From Mugil cephalus (taxonomy: Eukaryota; Chordata; Actinopteri; Mugiliformes; Mugilidae), in assembly GCF_022458985.1 (NCBI RefSeq), contig NC_061785.1, forward strand, positions 410,001 to 474,000: DNA of 64,000 nucleotides. The letters run 5' to 3'. The notes under the pieces were generated by a model. It saw only the letters and a program-made list of their open reading frames with translations. It was not told the DNA's origin and searched no databases. Below, one piece after another: positions 22,979-34,416 of the stretch. Position 1 is the stretch's first letter; each line of letters starts with the position of its first letter. A program made the translations under genes and the position numbers.

Positions 22979-23407
22979 TAATGTTATTCATATTTAACCA
23001 GTGCAAACAAACCACCATCCGTTCTACAGCCACATACGGTGCATCCTGGCACCGCTCGTCACTGGCGGTAAAAGCGTCGAAGACATTGGATGAGGGTAGG
23101 GGGTGTGATTGTATATCTGTCCATATGTGTGTGTCTGTGTAGGTCTGGAGAGTCGCTTCACCTAGAATCACAATCTTGGTGCCTCAGTCCAGAGACGACC
23201 TTGATCGTGTCTCAAACAGAGTCAACTATCAGCAGGTGTCTGTGGGAGTGGGGCAGGAAAACAAGAGCGTCTCACTGCAATGATCTTCAGGGGAGTTGTT
23301 GTTCCAGCAGCAGCCTTGGCCGAGGCCAGTGCTGTGTGAGGGCGCCAAAACCAGATAAGACTGGGACTGTTTGGTCCTGGTGCGAGTAGACGCATTCTTT
23401 TGCACGA
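22979..23407. other. Conserved flank of the membrane/coiled-coil ORF, unit A
   Basis: Present in A, B and C next to the minus-strand ORF. In B the ORF extends into this stretch because its stop codon is lost. No other feature recognised. Confidence 0.4.
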
Positions 23408-23935
23408 CTACACTATTTGTCCATTCTGGCCTCTGAATCGTTCCATTTCCTTTTGCAAAGCCGAAAGCTTCTCCAAGATGTTATCCATGTTGCGGTTCAA
23501 GTTCTGAATAGCCACAGTCTGAGCGCCAACAGCTCTGCCCATTGCTCCAATCATCCCGGGCAGCTTCATGGGGCTTTGGACAGCTGTCTCCGTTCTTTGA
23601 TTTCCTCGATTAATCAGGGCAATGCCTAATCCAATCAGCAAAAGACCTGTGATCATGGTTCTGAATAGATAGATGTCTTCAATGTCCTCCATGGAAAGAG
23701 CCGCCAGACACACGACCCGCCACCTCTCCCACGCCTCCATCCTGTAGCCAGATGTGAACGTTCGGGCAGGACAGTCCGGTTCCCCCGAACCCAGGCTTCT
23801 CGTAGAAACAATTGTGTCAATATCGTTTAGAGACCAGATGATCAGTTCCATGATTTTTTTGTAGTTTGGAGAGCAGTGCAGAGAGTCTCTCAAAAGTATC
23901 GACAGGAGACAGACGAGACGAGATGAGATGAGCAA
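23408..23935 (-). CDS. Unrecognised ORF with membrane helix and coiled coil, unit A
   Basis: 175 codons on the minus strand. Nearest the C-terminus it has MEDIEDIYLF, a hydrophobic helix TMITGLLLIGLGIALI, then NRGNQRTE and a heptad-rich stretch IQNLNRNMDNILEKLSALQK, ending GQIV. This would give a short single-pass protein with a cytosolic or lumenal coiled coil. I do not recognise the family. It occurs in A, B and C, always between a LINE 3' relic and a hAT element, so it may be part of a mobile element or a captured exon. The start is uncertain; a shorter frame from MEAWERW or MEDIED is equally possible. Confidence 0.4.
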   Translation of the reverse strand: MLISSRLVCLLSILLRDSLHCSPNYKKIMELIIWSLNDIDTIVSTRSLGSGEPDCPARTFTSGYRMEAWERWRVVCLAALSMEDIEDIYLFRTMITGLLLIGLGIALINRGNQRTETAVQSPMKLPGMIGAMGRAVGAQTVAIQNLNRNMDNILEKLSALQKEMERFRGQNGQIV

Positions 23936-24098
23936 AGCAGGGAAGGTAAGGGAAGAGAAATGTGACCGCCTTCGTTGAAACCCAAAGCAAGAAGAGAAGA
24001 GTGTTCAGCCACACTTTGAAGTTTGTCCATCGGTGAGTTACGGTAATTCAAATATCACTTTTTTGTTTTAATGCGCAGGCAGATATTCAGGTAAAACT

Positions 24099-24388
24099 AG
24101 GGATGTCCGATATTGACTGTTTGCCGATATTGTCCAAATTCTTAATTTCCGATATCAACTGATATGGTACCGATATATGCAGGTGTTTTCTTGTTTTTTT
24201 GTTGGCCCAGACTAAGTGTTAGTGAGTAAGCAACCTGTTAACCACACTAGCTACACTCTGGTTACGCAATATAGCAATTTTTTATTTATTTTTTATTTTT
24301 TATTGGGATTATACAACAATTACCAACAAAATAAAACGTATAATTAAATATATTCATGTTGATGGACATTTAGTCTCAAAATCTAAAG
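24099..24388. mobile_element. hAT-like element, left part, at the A/B duplication junction
   Basis: Starts TAGGGATGTCCGATATTG, identical in type to the full element at 60016-60770. It ends abruptly at TCTAAAG|TTGATC, where unit B starts. The junction lies about 290 bp into the element. Confidence 0.85.
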
Positions 24389-24442
24389 TTGATCTTTATT
24401 TTAATCTCCAGAGATCACCACGGTGCTGGAGACACTTTAAGA

Positions 24443-25214
24443 CAGGGCTGGGCAATTAATTTCTACAGGGGCCACTTGCAAAATCTGAATTGTGTTGGAG
24501 GCCAAACCAAACTATAACTTTAACGTAATTCTGCTCAATATTCATTTTCTCCCATTGTAAAAAGCAGTAAATTATACATGTTGATAAGCTGCTACTGGTA
24601 ATCAGAAACATAAGAATATTCTGTAAATATCTGTTTAAATTTATGAGTTTTGCTGTAGGTTGAAGAGGAAAATGAAACACAATCGATCTGTAGTTTTGGA
24701 TTAAACACACTGGAATGTTGGAAACTTTGTCCTCTTTGGAAAACGTCAGTGGACCAAGAAGTGACCATGTAGCTACATGAATTATTTTCTGTATCTCAAT
24801 AAAGCTCAATAAATGTTGAACCCTTTAAGACCTGAATGTCCGTCTGCCCACAAAGAGAAGCCTGCTGTATTTGAATTACCGTAACTCCCCGATGGATGAT
24901 ATTCAAGTTGCGCTTTCTAGAAAAAACGCTGCCATTACGGTAATGATGACGCTGTGGCTGCAGGTTGGAGAGCAACGATCACGGAGCCTCAGTAAGAGAG
25001 ACTTGTTTGGAGGAATTTGTTGGTAAAAACAAAGTTAGTTATACCCTTGAGATGTCACGAAGGTCTTTCTGGCAAAAGCACAACTAACCAGTGTTCACTC
25101 ACAATGAATATTATCAATAGAACCAAACCACTGTGACTTACAGTAATTTATAATTAGACGCTTTGACGGATGCCAGCGATCCGTTCAGGCTTTGGAGGGT
25201 TAATAGATGACAAG
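24443..25214. mobile_element. hAT-like non-autonomous repeat, unit B (truncated)
   Basis: Same element as 124-1056, with the right end deleted where GGTTAATAGATGACAAGAAG passes straight into the promoter block. Confidence 0.5.
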
Positions 25215-25221
25215 AAGCCAC

Positions 25222-25653
25222 GTCTCCAACACATGAATCATCCAATCAGCTGAGGCCGGTAAGAGGAAGGAACCAGGAAACAGTCTCCTCTGACTCTGAC
25301 TGAAGGCGTTGACCAACAACAAGTACACAATGTTCACATTAGACAAGTAGAAACTCTTCCTGATAAAATGCATTGTGGGATACCTGGCAGTACAAAGTAC
25401 ACACTAGATACCTCCTGATCCGTCCTGGTTAAAGCAGCCGGGACAAGAACACATCCAGGTGGTTCCTGATCAGATGGGACTTTGAACTGAACAAAACTTT
25501 AACACAAGAACTGAAGCTGATGAACTCCTGTGTCTCTGCTACAGGTCAGACTGGTTTCAAAGTCACTCTGATGAGTTTTTACAACTAATGAGGGACAACG
25601 AGCAGCTTCTTCTCAACACATGAATCTGGAAAGTGTCTGGAAGTCGAACTGAG
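25222..25653 (+). promoter_or_regulatory. Putative NLR promoter and 5' untranslated exon, unit B
   Basis: Matches the block at 1133-1581: CCAAT at 25242-25246, and a likely non-coding exon ending at 25653 before GTGAGAAAC. The GC-type box reads CCACGTCTCC here, one base different from A and C (CCACGCCTCC), which could alter promoter strength. Confidence 0.4.
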
Positions 25654-26479
25654 GTGAGAAACCTAACAATGTTTAACTGGATCACTCTGATCATGTTGTG
25701 TTGTACATTTACACTTCAAATGTTTCCTGATGCTGATTTCAAATATCTATCAGATACTACCAGGTATTATTCCAGAGTTTACCTTTAATCTGTCAACCAG
25801 AGACAGTTTGACAAGTCTCAAATATCTTAAACAACCTTTAAAAACGTCGTCGTGTTGAAAGTGAAAGTGAAACTTATGGTTCAGGAGTTTAGTTGTGTCT
25901 GAGTCACGTGTTCTCATCAACGCTGCTACACATCCAGGAAGTCACATGATCAACAAAACCATGAAGAGAAATAAAGATAAAGACACAACCTGATTTATTG
26001 TCACCACTGTTAAACCAATAAAAGACTTTCTGGTTCAGCTGTGGAACCACAATAATCTGGATCCACATTAGAACAAATAAACATCTGTCCCAAGAAAACT
26101 TCAATCATTTTAGAGTTTCAATCACATCAGAGTCATAACCATTTCTACATATTTATTTCATTTAAAATTGGATTTTAAATGTGTTATTTTGACTCTGTAA
26201 AGACAATTTAAAGGTTTTAAAGTTAATATTTTGATTGTAACAGATGTGAGTCACTGAAAACTTACAGATGAAACACAATTATTATATTGTAACATTCTGG
26301 ATTCATTAGTTTCTATTTAAGGTAAATATGTCATGGATGTACAGATTCCAAACTTCCACCATTTTAAAATATAACAGAGTAGAAAGTATTGAGAGGCCTT
26401 CACTATCTGAAGACTTTACTGTGTTGTAGGTTTCATCTTAAATGGTTCTAATGGTCTCTTCCAGTTTGGCTCTGAGTGT

Positions 26480-26717
26480 CTAAGTGTCAGTGTAGAGTGT
26501 GAAGACACTCCAGTGTTGTCTTGTCTCTTTGTTTGGGCTCATTGTGGAGCTGAAAGGTGAACCATGGTCCCAGTCTCAGGTTTTCTTCAAGGACATCTCT
26601 GTATTTGGCTGAATTCATCCCTCTTTCACTTCTGACCAGTCTCCCATAGCATGATGCTGAGAATCAGCCCCACAGCATCACTATGAAGGATGTGACTGAC
26701 AGAAATGATTCTTCCAT
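26480..26717 (-). pseudogene. Tc1/mariner transposase fragment, unit B
   Basis: Same relic as 2412-2660. Small changes break the single frame seen in A. Confidence 0.65.
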
Positions 26718-26834
26718 TTCCAGGATTGATTGTTGTCTCTTAGAGAGCCTTTATAATGTAGCATGTGATGACTGGTTCAGAGCTGTTTCTAAGGAACATG
26801 TCAGCTTGTTAAAATGTGTGTCCTGTGTTTAAAG

Positions 26835-27876
26835 GAAGACCAAAGACTCTCCTGTATCCAGCTGTGTCCATGGAGACTGAGCGGTCTAAGGCTCCACCTG
26901 TTGACTCCAAACATGGACAGCAGTCTGCTGATCCAGGGTAAGAAATCTAAACTGATGCTTCGTGAAGTATTGAACACATTCTAGCAGCAGGAGACATGAA
27001 GATCATTCATCCATCAGATGGTGTTTCTATCATCCTCCTGTGTCAACTCATTTGTTCTGTGAAGGCTTCTAGTTGTTGGCTCTTGGTTTGGACCCAGGTG
27101 TCATCCACATAACTGAAGCAGGTGTTGTTCTCTTGAAGGAGCTCAATGCTCTGCTTTCCACTTCCTCCATGTAGAGACTGACCACAGTGGGTGACACTGG
27201 AGAACACATGACACAGCCATGTTTGATGTGGAGAAAGCCTCATTGTATCTGAAGGATGTGGTAGTTAGACGGAGGTCAAGCAGGACACATATCTGATGAG
27301 AGGTGGACTTGGTTCCATTCTTAAAAGTCATGTCTTCTTTCTGGAAAGAATCCCTGGAGTAGACTACATACTGGAAACTAATCTCCTCATCCAAAACCTG
27401 GTCCTCAGCAGACACTATGAACAGTATCTAGAGCTGGAAAATACTCCTTCATGTTTCCTGAAGCTTGTCCTGTTATTTGAATTCAACATTAAACATTGTA
27501 TTTACATATTATATCCTGTGTTTGGAGGAGGATCCTTCAACAGAAACATGATTCTCCTGAACACAGCTGTGTGTCCATGAAGAGCGACTGGTCTATGAAA
27601 GAACCTGTTACCTTCAAAGATGGACACCAGTCTGATGATCCAGGGTGAGACAAACAGCATTTATCTGAACAAACAAAGGGCTTCACATCAAAACATTTAA
27701 CATTAAAACTGAAGAATCCAGAAAAATTACTCAGAATGTTAATCCAGGTTGTGTTTAAACAGGATCCATCAGCAAAGACCAGATCCCTCTGGAATCACAG
27801 CTGTGTCCATGAAGAGTGACTGGTCTATGGATGGACCTATTAACTTCAAAGATGGACAGAAGTCAGCTGATCCAGG
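26835..27876 (+). CDS. Three repeated N-terminal exons of NLR B
   Basis: Exons 26835-26937, 27544-27644 and 27763-27876 are diverged copies of one module. They read [39 protein letters not shown] and [18 protein letters not shown], each ending DPG with a phase-2 donor. Such repeats are usual at the start of fish NLRC3-like genes; their function is unknown. Exon 2 has two more bases than the phase of exon 1 allows. Exon 1 ATG and exon 2 ATG each supply exactly 68 coding bases to exon 3, so exon 1 and exon 2 may act as alternative first coding exons. Confidence 0.75.
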
Positions 27877-30800
27877 GTCAGAATGAACACAGATCTATTC
27901 ATCATTATTCAGTTGTGTTGATTAGTCTGTCATGTTTTAGTCCAGAGTTTATCTGTAGTTTAGTTTCCTCTGTTAAACACCACATTCAGTCTTCAGAGCA
28001 GCGTTTGTTGTTCTCATCTTGTGTTTGTGGCATCAATAAAATGATGATCATCACCAAAGTGTGTATGTTAAAGAAGTGAGTTTGAATGAAAGATGTTTCT
28101 CCACAGACTTCAGCAGCAGATCTCAGTGGTTTCAAGTCATCAGTCTGAGCAGCAGCATCACAAAGACCTGGACTCCATATTCATGGTGAGGAAATGTTCA
28201 ATCACAGCTGCTACTGCTAACCTCAACAAGCACAAACTACCATTCTGCTTGGAGAAGTCTTCATGTTGCATGCTGACCACAAGCAGCCTTTCACATCAAC
28301 GTGACTGGAGATTATTATTCTGTTCCAGCTGCTGGAGGAGAACATGGTCAGTTTTATGAAGAAGGAGCTGAAGAAGATCCAGAAGGTTGTGAGTCCAGAT
28401 TACCCAGAATGCTCAGAGAGTCAGAGGGAGGATGAGGAGGTGTTGGAGGGTGAGGATGAAGAACAGAGGAGGAGCAGCAGAGATTTATTGGTGAAGATGA
28501 CAGTGAACTTCCTGAGGAGAATGAAGCAGGAGGAGCTGGCTGACTGTCTGCAGAGCAGTAAGAGGATTTAACAGCTTTAACTGGATGGAAAGAGGAATGG
28601 AGGAAACATGGGACAAGTTTACATTTCTACACTCTGATGTTAATATGATGCAAACATCTGAATCAGATCTATGAATTCTACTGGACTGAAAACAGTCACA
28701 TGTAAATGTTATTAAAATGAATGAGTTCACTGATTAATTACATTTCTTGTTTGTTCAGGAACTGTTGCTGCAGAGTGTGGACGTAAAGTTAAATCTAGTC
28801 TGAAGGAGAAGTTCCAGTGTGTGTTTGAGGGGATTGCTAAAGCTGGAAACTCAACCCTTCTGAATGAGATCTACACAGAGCTCTACATCACAGAGGGAGG
28901 GACTGCAGAGGTCAATGATGAACATGAGGTTAGACAGATTGAAACAGCATCCAGGAAACCACACAGACCAGAAACAAGCATCAGACAAGAAGACCTCTTT
29001 AAAGCCTCACCTGGAAGACATGGACCAATCAGAAGAGTGATGACAAAGGGAGTGGCTGGCATTGGGAAAACAGTCTTAACACAGAAGTTCACTCTGGACT
29101 GGGCTGAAGACAAAGCCAACCAGGACATCCTCTTCATATTTCCATTGACTTTCAGAGAGCTGAATGTGGTGAAAGAGAGAAAGTTCAGCTTGGTGGAACT
29201 TGTTCATCACTTCTTCACTGAAACCAAAGAAGCAGGAATCTGCAGCTTTGAAGACTTCCAGGTTGTGTTCATCTTTGACGGTCTGGATGAGTGTCGACTT
29301 CCTCTGGACTTCCACAAGACTGAGATCCTGACTGATGTTACAGAGTCCACCTCAGTGGATGTGCTGCTGACAAACCTCATCAGGGGGAAACTGCTTCCCT
29401 CTGCTCGCCTCTGGATAACCACACGACCTGCAGCAGCCAATCAGATCCCTCCTGAGTGTGTTGACATGGTGACAGAGGTCAGAGGGTTCACTGACCCCCA
29501 GAAGGAGGAGTACTTCAGGAAGAGGTTCAAAAAGAAGGCCAGCAGCATCATCTCCCACATCAAGACATCACGAAGCCTCCACATCATGTGTCACATCCCA
29601 GTCTTCTGCTGGATCACTGCTACAGTTCTGGAGGATGTGTTGGAAACCAGAGAGGGAGGAGAGCTGCCCAAGACCCTGACTGAGATGTACATCCATTACC
29701 TGGTGGTTCAGGCCAAAGTCAAGAAGGTCAAGTATGATGGAGGAGCTGAGACAGATCCACTCTGGAGTCCAGAGAGCAGGAAGATGATTGAGTCTCTGGG
29801 AAAACTAGCTTTTGATCAGCTGCAGAAAGGAAACCTGATCTTCTATGAATCAGACCTGACAGAGTGTGGCATCGATATCAGAGCAGCCTCAGTGTACTCA
29901 GGAGTGTTCACACAGATCTTTAAAGAGGAGAGAGGCCTGTACCAGGACAAGGTGTTCTGCTTCGTCCATCTGAGCGTTCAGGAGTTTCTGGCTGCTCTTC
30001 ATGTCCATCTGACCTTCATCAACTCTGGAGTCAACCTGATGGAAGAACAACAAACTACATATCTGAGGTTTAAACTCTCTGTAAACAAACCTAAACTACG
30101 ACGTCTCCATCAGAGTGCTGTGGACAAGGCCTTACAGAGTCCAAATGGACACCTGGACTTGTTCCTCCGCTTCCTCCTGGGTCTTTCACTGCAGACCAAT
30201 CAGACTCTCCTACGAGGCCTGCTGACACAGACAGGAAGTAGCTCACAGACCAATCAGGAAACAGTCCAGTACATCAAGCAGAAGATCAGGAAGAATGTGT
30301 CTGCAGAGAGAAGCATCAATCTGTTCCACTGTCTGAATGAACTGAATGATGGTTCTCTAGTGGAGGAGATCCAACAGTCCCTGAGATCAGGAAGTCTCTC
30401 CACAGATAAACTGTCTCCTGCTCAGTGGTCAGCTCTGGTCTTCATCTTACTGTCATCAGGAGAAGATCTGGATGAGTTTGACCTGAAGAAATACTGTGCT
30501 TCAGAGGAGGCTCTTCTGAGGCTGCTGCCAGTGATCAAAGCCTCCAACAAAGCTCTGTAGGTGGATTTAGGAACTATTTAAAACATGTTTCATTTAGTAA
30601 ATGACAAATAAAACATTTGATGTTGATTCTTCTTCAGGCTGAGCAGTTGTAACCTCTCAGAGATAAGCTGTGAAGCTCTGTCCTCAGTTCTCAGCTACCA
30701 GTCCTCCAGTCTGAGAGAGCTGGACCTGAGTAACAACAACCTGCAGGATTCAGGAGTGAAGCTGCTGTCTGCTGGACTGGAGAGTCCTCACTGTAAACTG

Positions 30801-33800
30801 GAAACTCTCAGGTCAGGATACAGCTGCTTGTTGATCAGTTAAATCCTGATTTAGGTTCATGTTGGTACAAGTTCAACATGTGGAGGATTTTCCTTCTTCT
30901 TCTTGAGTTTCTGATATGTTTCTATCTCCAGTCTGTCAGGTTGTTTGATCACAGAGGAAGGATGTTCTTCTCTGGCCTCAGCTCTGAACTCCAACCCCTC
31001 CCATCTGAGAGAGCTGGACCTGAGCTACAACCATCCAGGAGACAAGGGAGTGAAGCTGCTGTCTGCTGGACTGGAGGATCCACTATGGAGACTGGACACT
31101 CTCAGGTTGGTATGAACCTTGTTATTCATATGTTCATATTCATGTTGCATCTAAATTGTCTAAAGACTGAGAGGAGGAACAAGATAATACAAACATCTGA
31201 TGAAGCATCAACGTGATACAAACAAGAGAACGAGATATATGTGATGGATGTTACATGAGATGTTGTTTAAGCAATATTACCCTCGAGCGTGTGCTTTAAC
31301 GTCATTTTGAGGACGACGGTGATGCGTTCAGGACCGAGGGGCCTGCGCAATTATACAACAATTACCAACAAAATAAAGCGTATAATTAAATTTATATTCA
31401 TGTTGATGGACATTTTGTCTCAAAATTTAAAGTTTTTTTTGAGTGTTGTTCCCGTTTCCATGTAAATAAATGGGGCCTGACTAATACCTGGAAAACAATC
31501 AGTCACAGCATTAGACTCCTATGTGTAATGGAACAGTTTACTACTCCAGGAAGTAGCCCGAGCCTTAGTAACGACCTAGCAACGGAGAAACTTTCTAGTC
31601 CCGTCAAAGTTTATGGAGATGGTGGAGTTGCCCAAACTGAATAAATAGCGCACATATAAACACTAAACTGCTTGGTTAGTTTAGTCTTGTAGTGACTAAC
31701 ATGTCTGCTGTAAAATCTATGTTTACATAGACAGACTGGGCTCCTAGTTTCACATTTATTTTGAAGCCTGCGTCGTATCAGGGACTCACTGGAACAGCTG
31801 ATGATCCCAACATTTCCAGTAACTCCACAGAGTGGTAAAGTCCAAAAGTCAAAATGTATTGAACAAAGATCGATGGAATAATTTCCAACATGAACATCAT
31901 GTTTCTATCTGAGGGAATATTCCTCTTCAGTCCATATTAGTCCACCTTTAGCCTGTAGAAATATTTTCTCTGCGCTCACTGAACTGTTTGATCTCCGACG
32001 TGAGGAACAAATGAGTTACACCTGAATTAACAAGGCGGTCTAACAGAAGATTTATTAAAGAAAGCTGAAGTAGTAAACTCAGACTTATGACTTTATTGAA
32101 GTTGACTTCCAGTGGACTTATTCCTATTTATTTACATGTTATAGACGTGACAATGTGGAGATGGCGGAGTGATATTTTTAGTGATGAGTCAGCCGTGCTG
32201 TAACGCTGATTTGAGCACGTTCTAAATGTCTCATTGACCAATCAGATTGCTTGGTCAGAACTACTTGTTGTATAATATTGAATAAAGTGGAGCTGCCAAT
32301 AGAGGAACCATTGAAAATAATTAGTGTAGAAACATTTGTTGGGTAAACAGTGACCTCATAAAGTTTCTCTTATGAGGATTAACAGCAGCATAGGGACATT
32401 CAACTCTTAGTGACAGTTGTTCCATCACAGGTGAATTAGCTGCTATAATGTTTGAATAATAGAATCATAGGCAGGTTGGAGGATGAAGCATTCAGGTAGG
32501 AGTGGATAACTGCAGGTCATGAAGACTGGGCAGGTTGATGAGACCAGGACCATAGATGAGTTGTATGGAGCTCCACAGGTCAGAAACATGAAGAAGATGT
32601 GAGAGGATATGGCCCTGGTGCATCATGGGAAGTCCCCCAGCAGCTTAGACCTATAGCAACATAACTACAGGATGGTTGTGGGTCACCTGAAGATAGAGAG
32701 TCTCTGAGGAGTTGAGGACTGAACACAATAACTTTGGTTTGTCTGAGTTTACAAGTAGAAAACTACAAGTTATCCAAGACTTTACTCATTCAAGTCACGC
32801 TTGGAGTTTGACCAACTGATCTGTTTCCTCTGGCCTCATGGATCATTTAGCTGGGTTTCATTGTTGAAGTGAAGTTCTCACATTCTTCACTTGTGAATCA
32901 GAACCATGTTTTGATACAATAGAATCAAATCATTTCAGGTGAACAGACATTTTTTTATCCTTTTTAACGTGACAGAGATTTTACACTGAGGTCCTCAGAG
33001 GATGAAACCTCCTCCATCATCATCATTGAGAAATATTTCAACAACTACAGATGGATGGATCACTGTAAAAATAATACAAAAAGATAACAGTTCATAGAGA
33101 ATAATCTTCGTTCATCTCAGTGATTCCCTAAATCTAATGTCCTCCATCACCAGATCAACCTTTCTACTAAACCAACTTCTTTTGGGGACTGATGTTGGAT
33201 GAAAATCATTGTTTGTGTGTTTGTTCCTCCAGGATGGACCATGGTGGAGAGCAGTGGTTAAAACCTGGTCTGATGAAGTGTAAGTTTGACTAATGATGAC
33301 AAACTGTCAGTTTAAAATCAAAGCTGATAGTTGTGGTATTTATTCATTTAATCATCACTGACAAGAGAATCCTGATCTAAAGTTTCACCATTAAACTTTC
33401 TATGAATGAACAACAGATCAGTGAGTAAAGAAAGAATAAATCCATCAGATGTGTCACATGATAAACTGCAGCTGTGTTGTGTCTTTTTCTCTCCATCAGA
33501 TTTCTGTGAACTTGAAGTCGACACAAACTCAATCAATAGATACCTCAAACTATCTAACAACAACAGGAAGGTGACACATGTGGAGGAGGAGCAGCCATAT
33601 CCTGATCATCCAGACAGATTTAACTGTTATCAGCTGCTGTGTAGAAATATTGTGACTGGTCGATGTTACTGGGAGGTTGAGTGGAGAGGAGTGGTTCATA
33701 TGTCAGTGAGTTACAGAGGAATCAGAAGGAGAGGAGACATAAATGACTGTTTGTTTGGATTCAATGATCAGTCCTGGAGTCTGTTCTGCTCTGATCATGA

Positions 33801-34029
33801 TGGTTACTATGTCCGTCACAATAACAGAGAAACATCCATCCCCTCGTCCTCTGTCTCTCACAGAGTCTCAGTGTATGTGGACTGTCCTGCTGGAACTCTG
33901 TCCTTCTACAGAGTCTCCTCTAACAAACTGATCCACCTCCACACCTTCAACACCACATTCACTCAACCTCTCTATCCTGGATTTAGAGTCTGGTTTACTG
34001 GTTCCTCAGTGTCTCTGTGTTCTCTGTAG
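26835..34029 (+). CDS. NLRC3-like NLR (FISNA-NACHT-LRR-B30.2), unit B, intact
   Basis: Cytosolic innate immune sensor of the fish-specific NLR class. Inferred exons: 26835-26937 (ATG 26870), 27544-27644 (ATG 27577), 27763-27876, 28107-28185, 28329-28557, 28759-30556, 30638-30811, 30932-31105, 33233-33279 and 33500-34029. Every junction is canonical. From ATG 27577 the joined coding length is 3213 nt, or 1070 residues plus stop, with no break. Domains: repeat module to about 60, helical/acidic linker about 88-163, FISNA from about 170, Walker A GVAGIGKT about 261, Walker B FIFDGLDE about 334, LRRs 763-878, B30.2 895-1070. Exon 1 cannot be read into exon 2 from its own ATG, because a stop follows, so the start is either in exon 2 or in exon 1 with exon 2 skipped. 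Confidence 0.9.
27050..27415 (-). pseudogene. Penelope-like reverse transcriptase relic, unit B
   Basis: Same fragment and same frame changes as in unit A (YVDDTWV box retained), lying between NLR exons 1 and 2. Confidence 0.68.
28329..28557 (+). CDS. NLR charged helical exon before FISNA, unit B
   Basis: Encodes [18 protein letters not shown], an acidic run, then [16 protein letters not shown]. The protein sequence is the same as the A copy (4262-4490). The 79-bp exon before it (28107-28185) encodes [20 protein letters not shown] and joins in phase. Confidence 0.82.
28759..30556 (+). CDS. FISNA-NACHT exon of NLR B
   Basis: 1798 bp and fully open. [59 protein letters not shown] with the Walker A lysine and threonine, [17 protein letters not shown] with tandem acidic Walker B residues, [19 protein letters not shown] (sensor 1), [15 protein letters not shown] (helical), and [17 protein letters not shown] for the winged-helix histidine motif. 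These support an ATP-binding oligomerisation module. A patch at 30061-30107 is unlike the A copy (9-base length difference) while both sides match closely. The exon closes CT|GTAGGTGG and joins the first LRR exon in phase 2. Confidence 0.93.
30638..31105 (+). CDS. Two LRR exons of NLR B
   Basis: Two 174-bp exons (30638-30811, 30932-31105) with [19 protein letters not shown] and [19 protein letters not shown]. They are in phase with NACHT before and the 47-bp linker exon after. Changes from A include R to I, S to Y and A to N on non-consensus positions. Confidence 0.88.
31106..33232 (+). other. Long NLR B intron with embedded transposon piece
   Basis: About 2.1 kb between the second LRR exon and the linker exon. 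Roughly 31110-32985 has no counterpart in A. It holds a hAT fragment (31345-31735) and otherwise AT-rich sequence in which I recognise no further LRR exon. Either A lost this segment or B gained it; the C copy that would decide is in the gap. Confidence 0.6.
31345..31735. mobile_element. hAT-like element fragment in NLR B intron
   Basis: Shares AATTATACAACAATTACCAA, then GTGTTGTTCCCGTTTCCATG and CATGTCTGCTGTAAAAT with the full element at 60016-60770. Both inverted ends are missing. Confidence 0.75.
33233..34029 (+). CDS. Linker exon plus B30.2 (PRY-SPRY) exon of NLR B
   Basis: The 47-bp linker exon (33233-33279, [15 protein letters not shown]) joins a 530-bp exon (33500-34029) of 176 residues ending SVSLCSL-stop. 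PRY/SPRY landmarks [14 protein letters not shown] and [15 protein letters not shown] are intact. Compared with A I count 26 base differences in 530, all non-synonymous, clustered at domain residues 12-29, 42-51, 65-68, 80-88, 98/110, 138 and 165-167. Adjacent intron and 3' flank differ at only about 1% of sites. This fits a recognition domain under diversifying pressure. Confidence 0.92.
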
Positions 34030-34410
34030 GAAGGAAGGAGAGTCTTTAAAGTGACAGCAGCTTCAACTCTGCTTTAAATGTTGATGGTGGATTCTCTTTG
34101 GTTCACAGATGAATCACTGACTGTGATTTCATGTCAGAATATGTTTCATCTTAGAAGTAGTGAAATAATCTCCTAACATGTGGATTTTGATGCTAACGTG
34201 TATCTGGATAATCCTGGACTGATGGAAGTGAATATTATTTGTTAAGATGTGTTTTACTGTGTGCTGTGTCTCCTGTGTCTGAATGGACATGAGACATTAA
34301 TGAACTCTGGTCTCTACTCCACCTTTATATCAATCAATGTTCATCATCCTTATTAATCAACCTTTGGTTTTTAATCATTAATCTTAATGAAACTCAGTTC
34401 AGTGTAAACC

Positions 34411-34416
34411 AATAAA
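34411..34416 (+). terminator. Candidate polyadenylation signal of NLR B
   Basis: AATAAA 382 bp after the stop codon, in the same position as in unit A. Confidence 0.4.

Larger units (their letters stand above)
70..24388. repeat. Tandem segmental duplication, unit A (about 24.3 kb)
   Basis: First of at least three head-to-tail copies of a large unit. The left end (TTGATCTTTATTCTAATCTCC region) recurs at 24389 and 50017. The right end stops inside a hAT-like element and passes directly into unit B. Non-coding parts of A and B look about 1-2% different by eye, so the duplication is recent. Compared with B, A carries a solo-LTR-like insertion (7372-7954) and a 2.2 kb block (19352-21558), and it lacks about 1.9 kb of the last long NLR intron and the LINE present in B and C. 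Confidence 0.93.
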
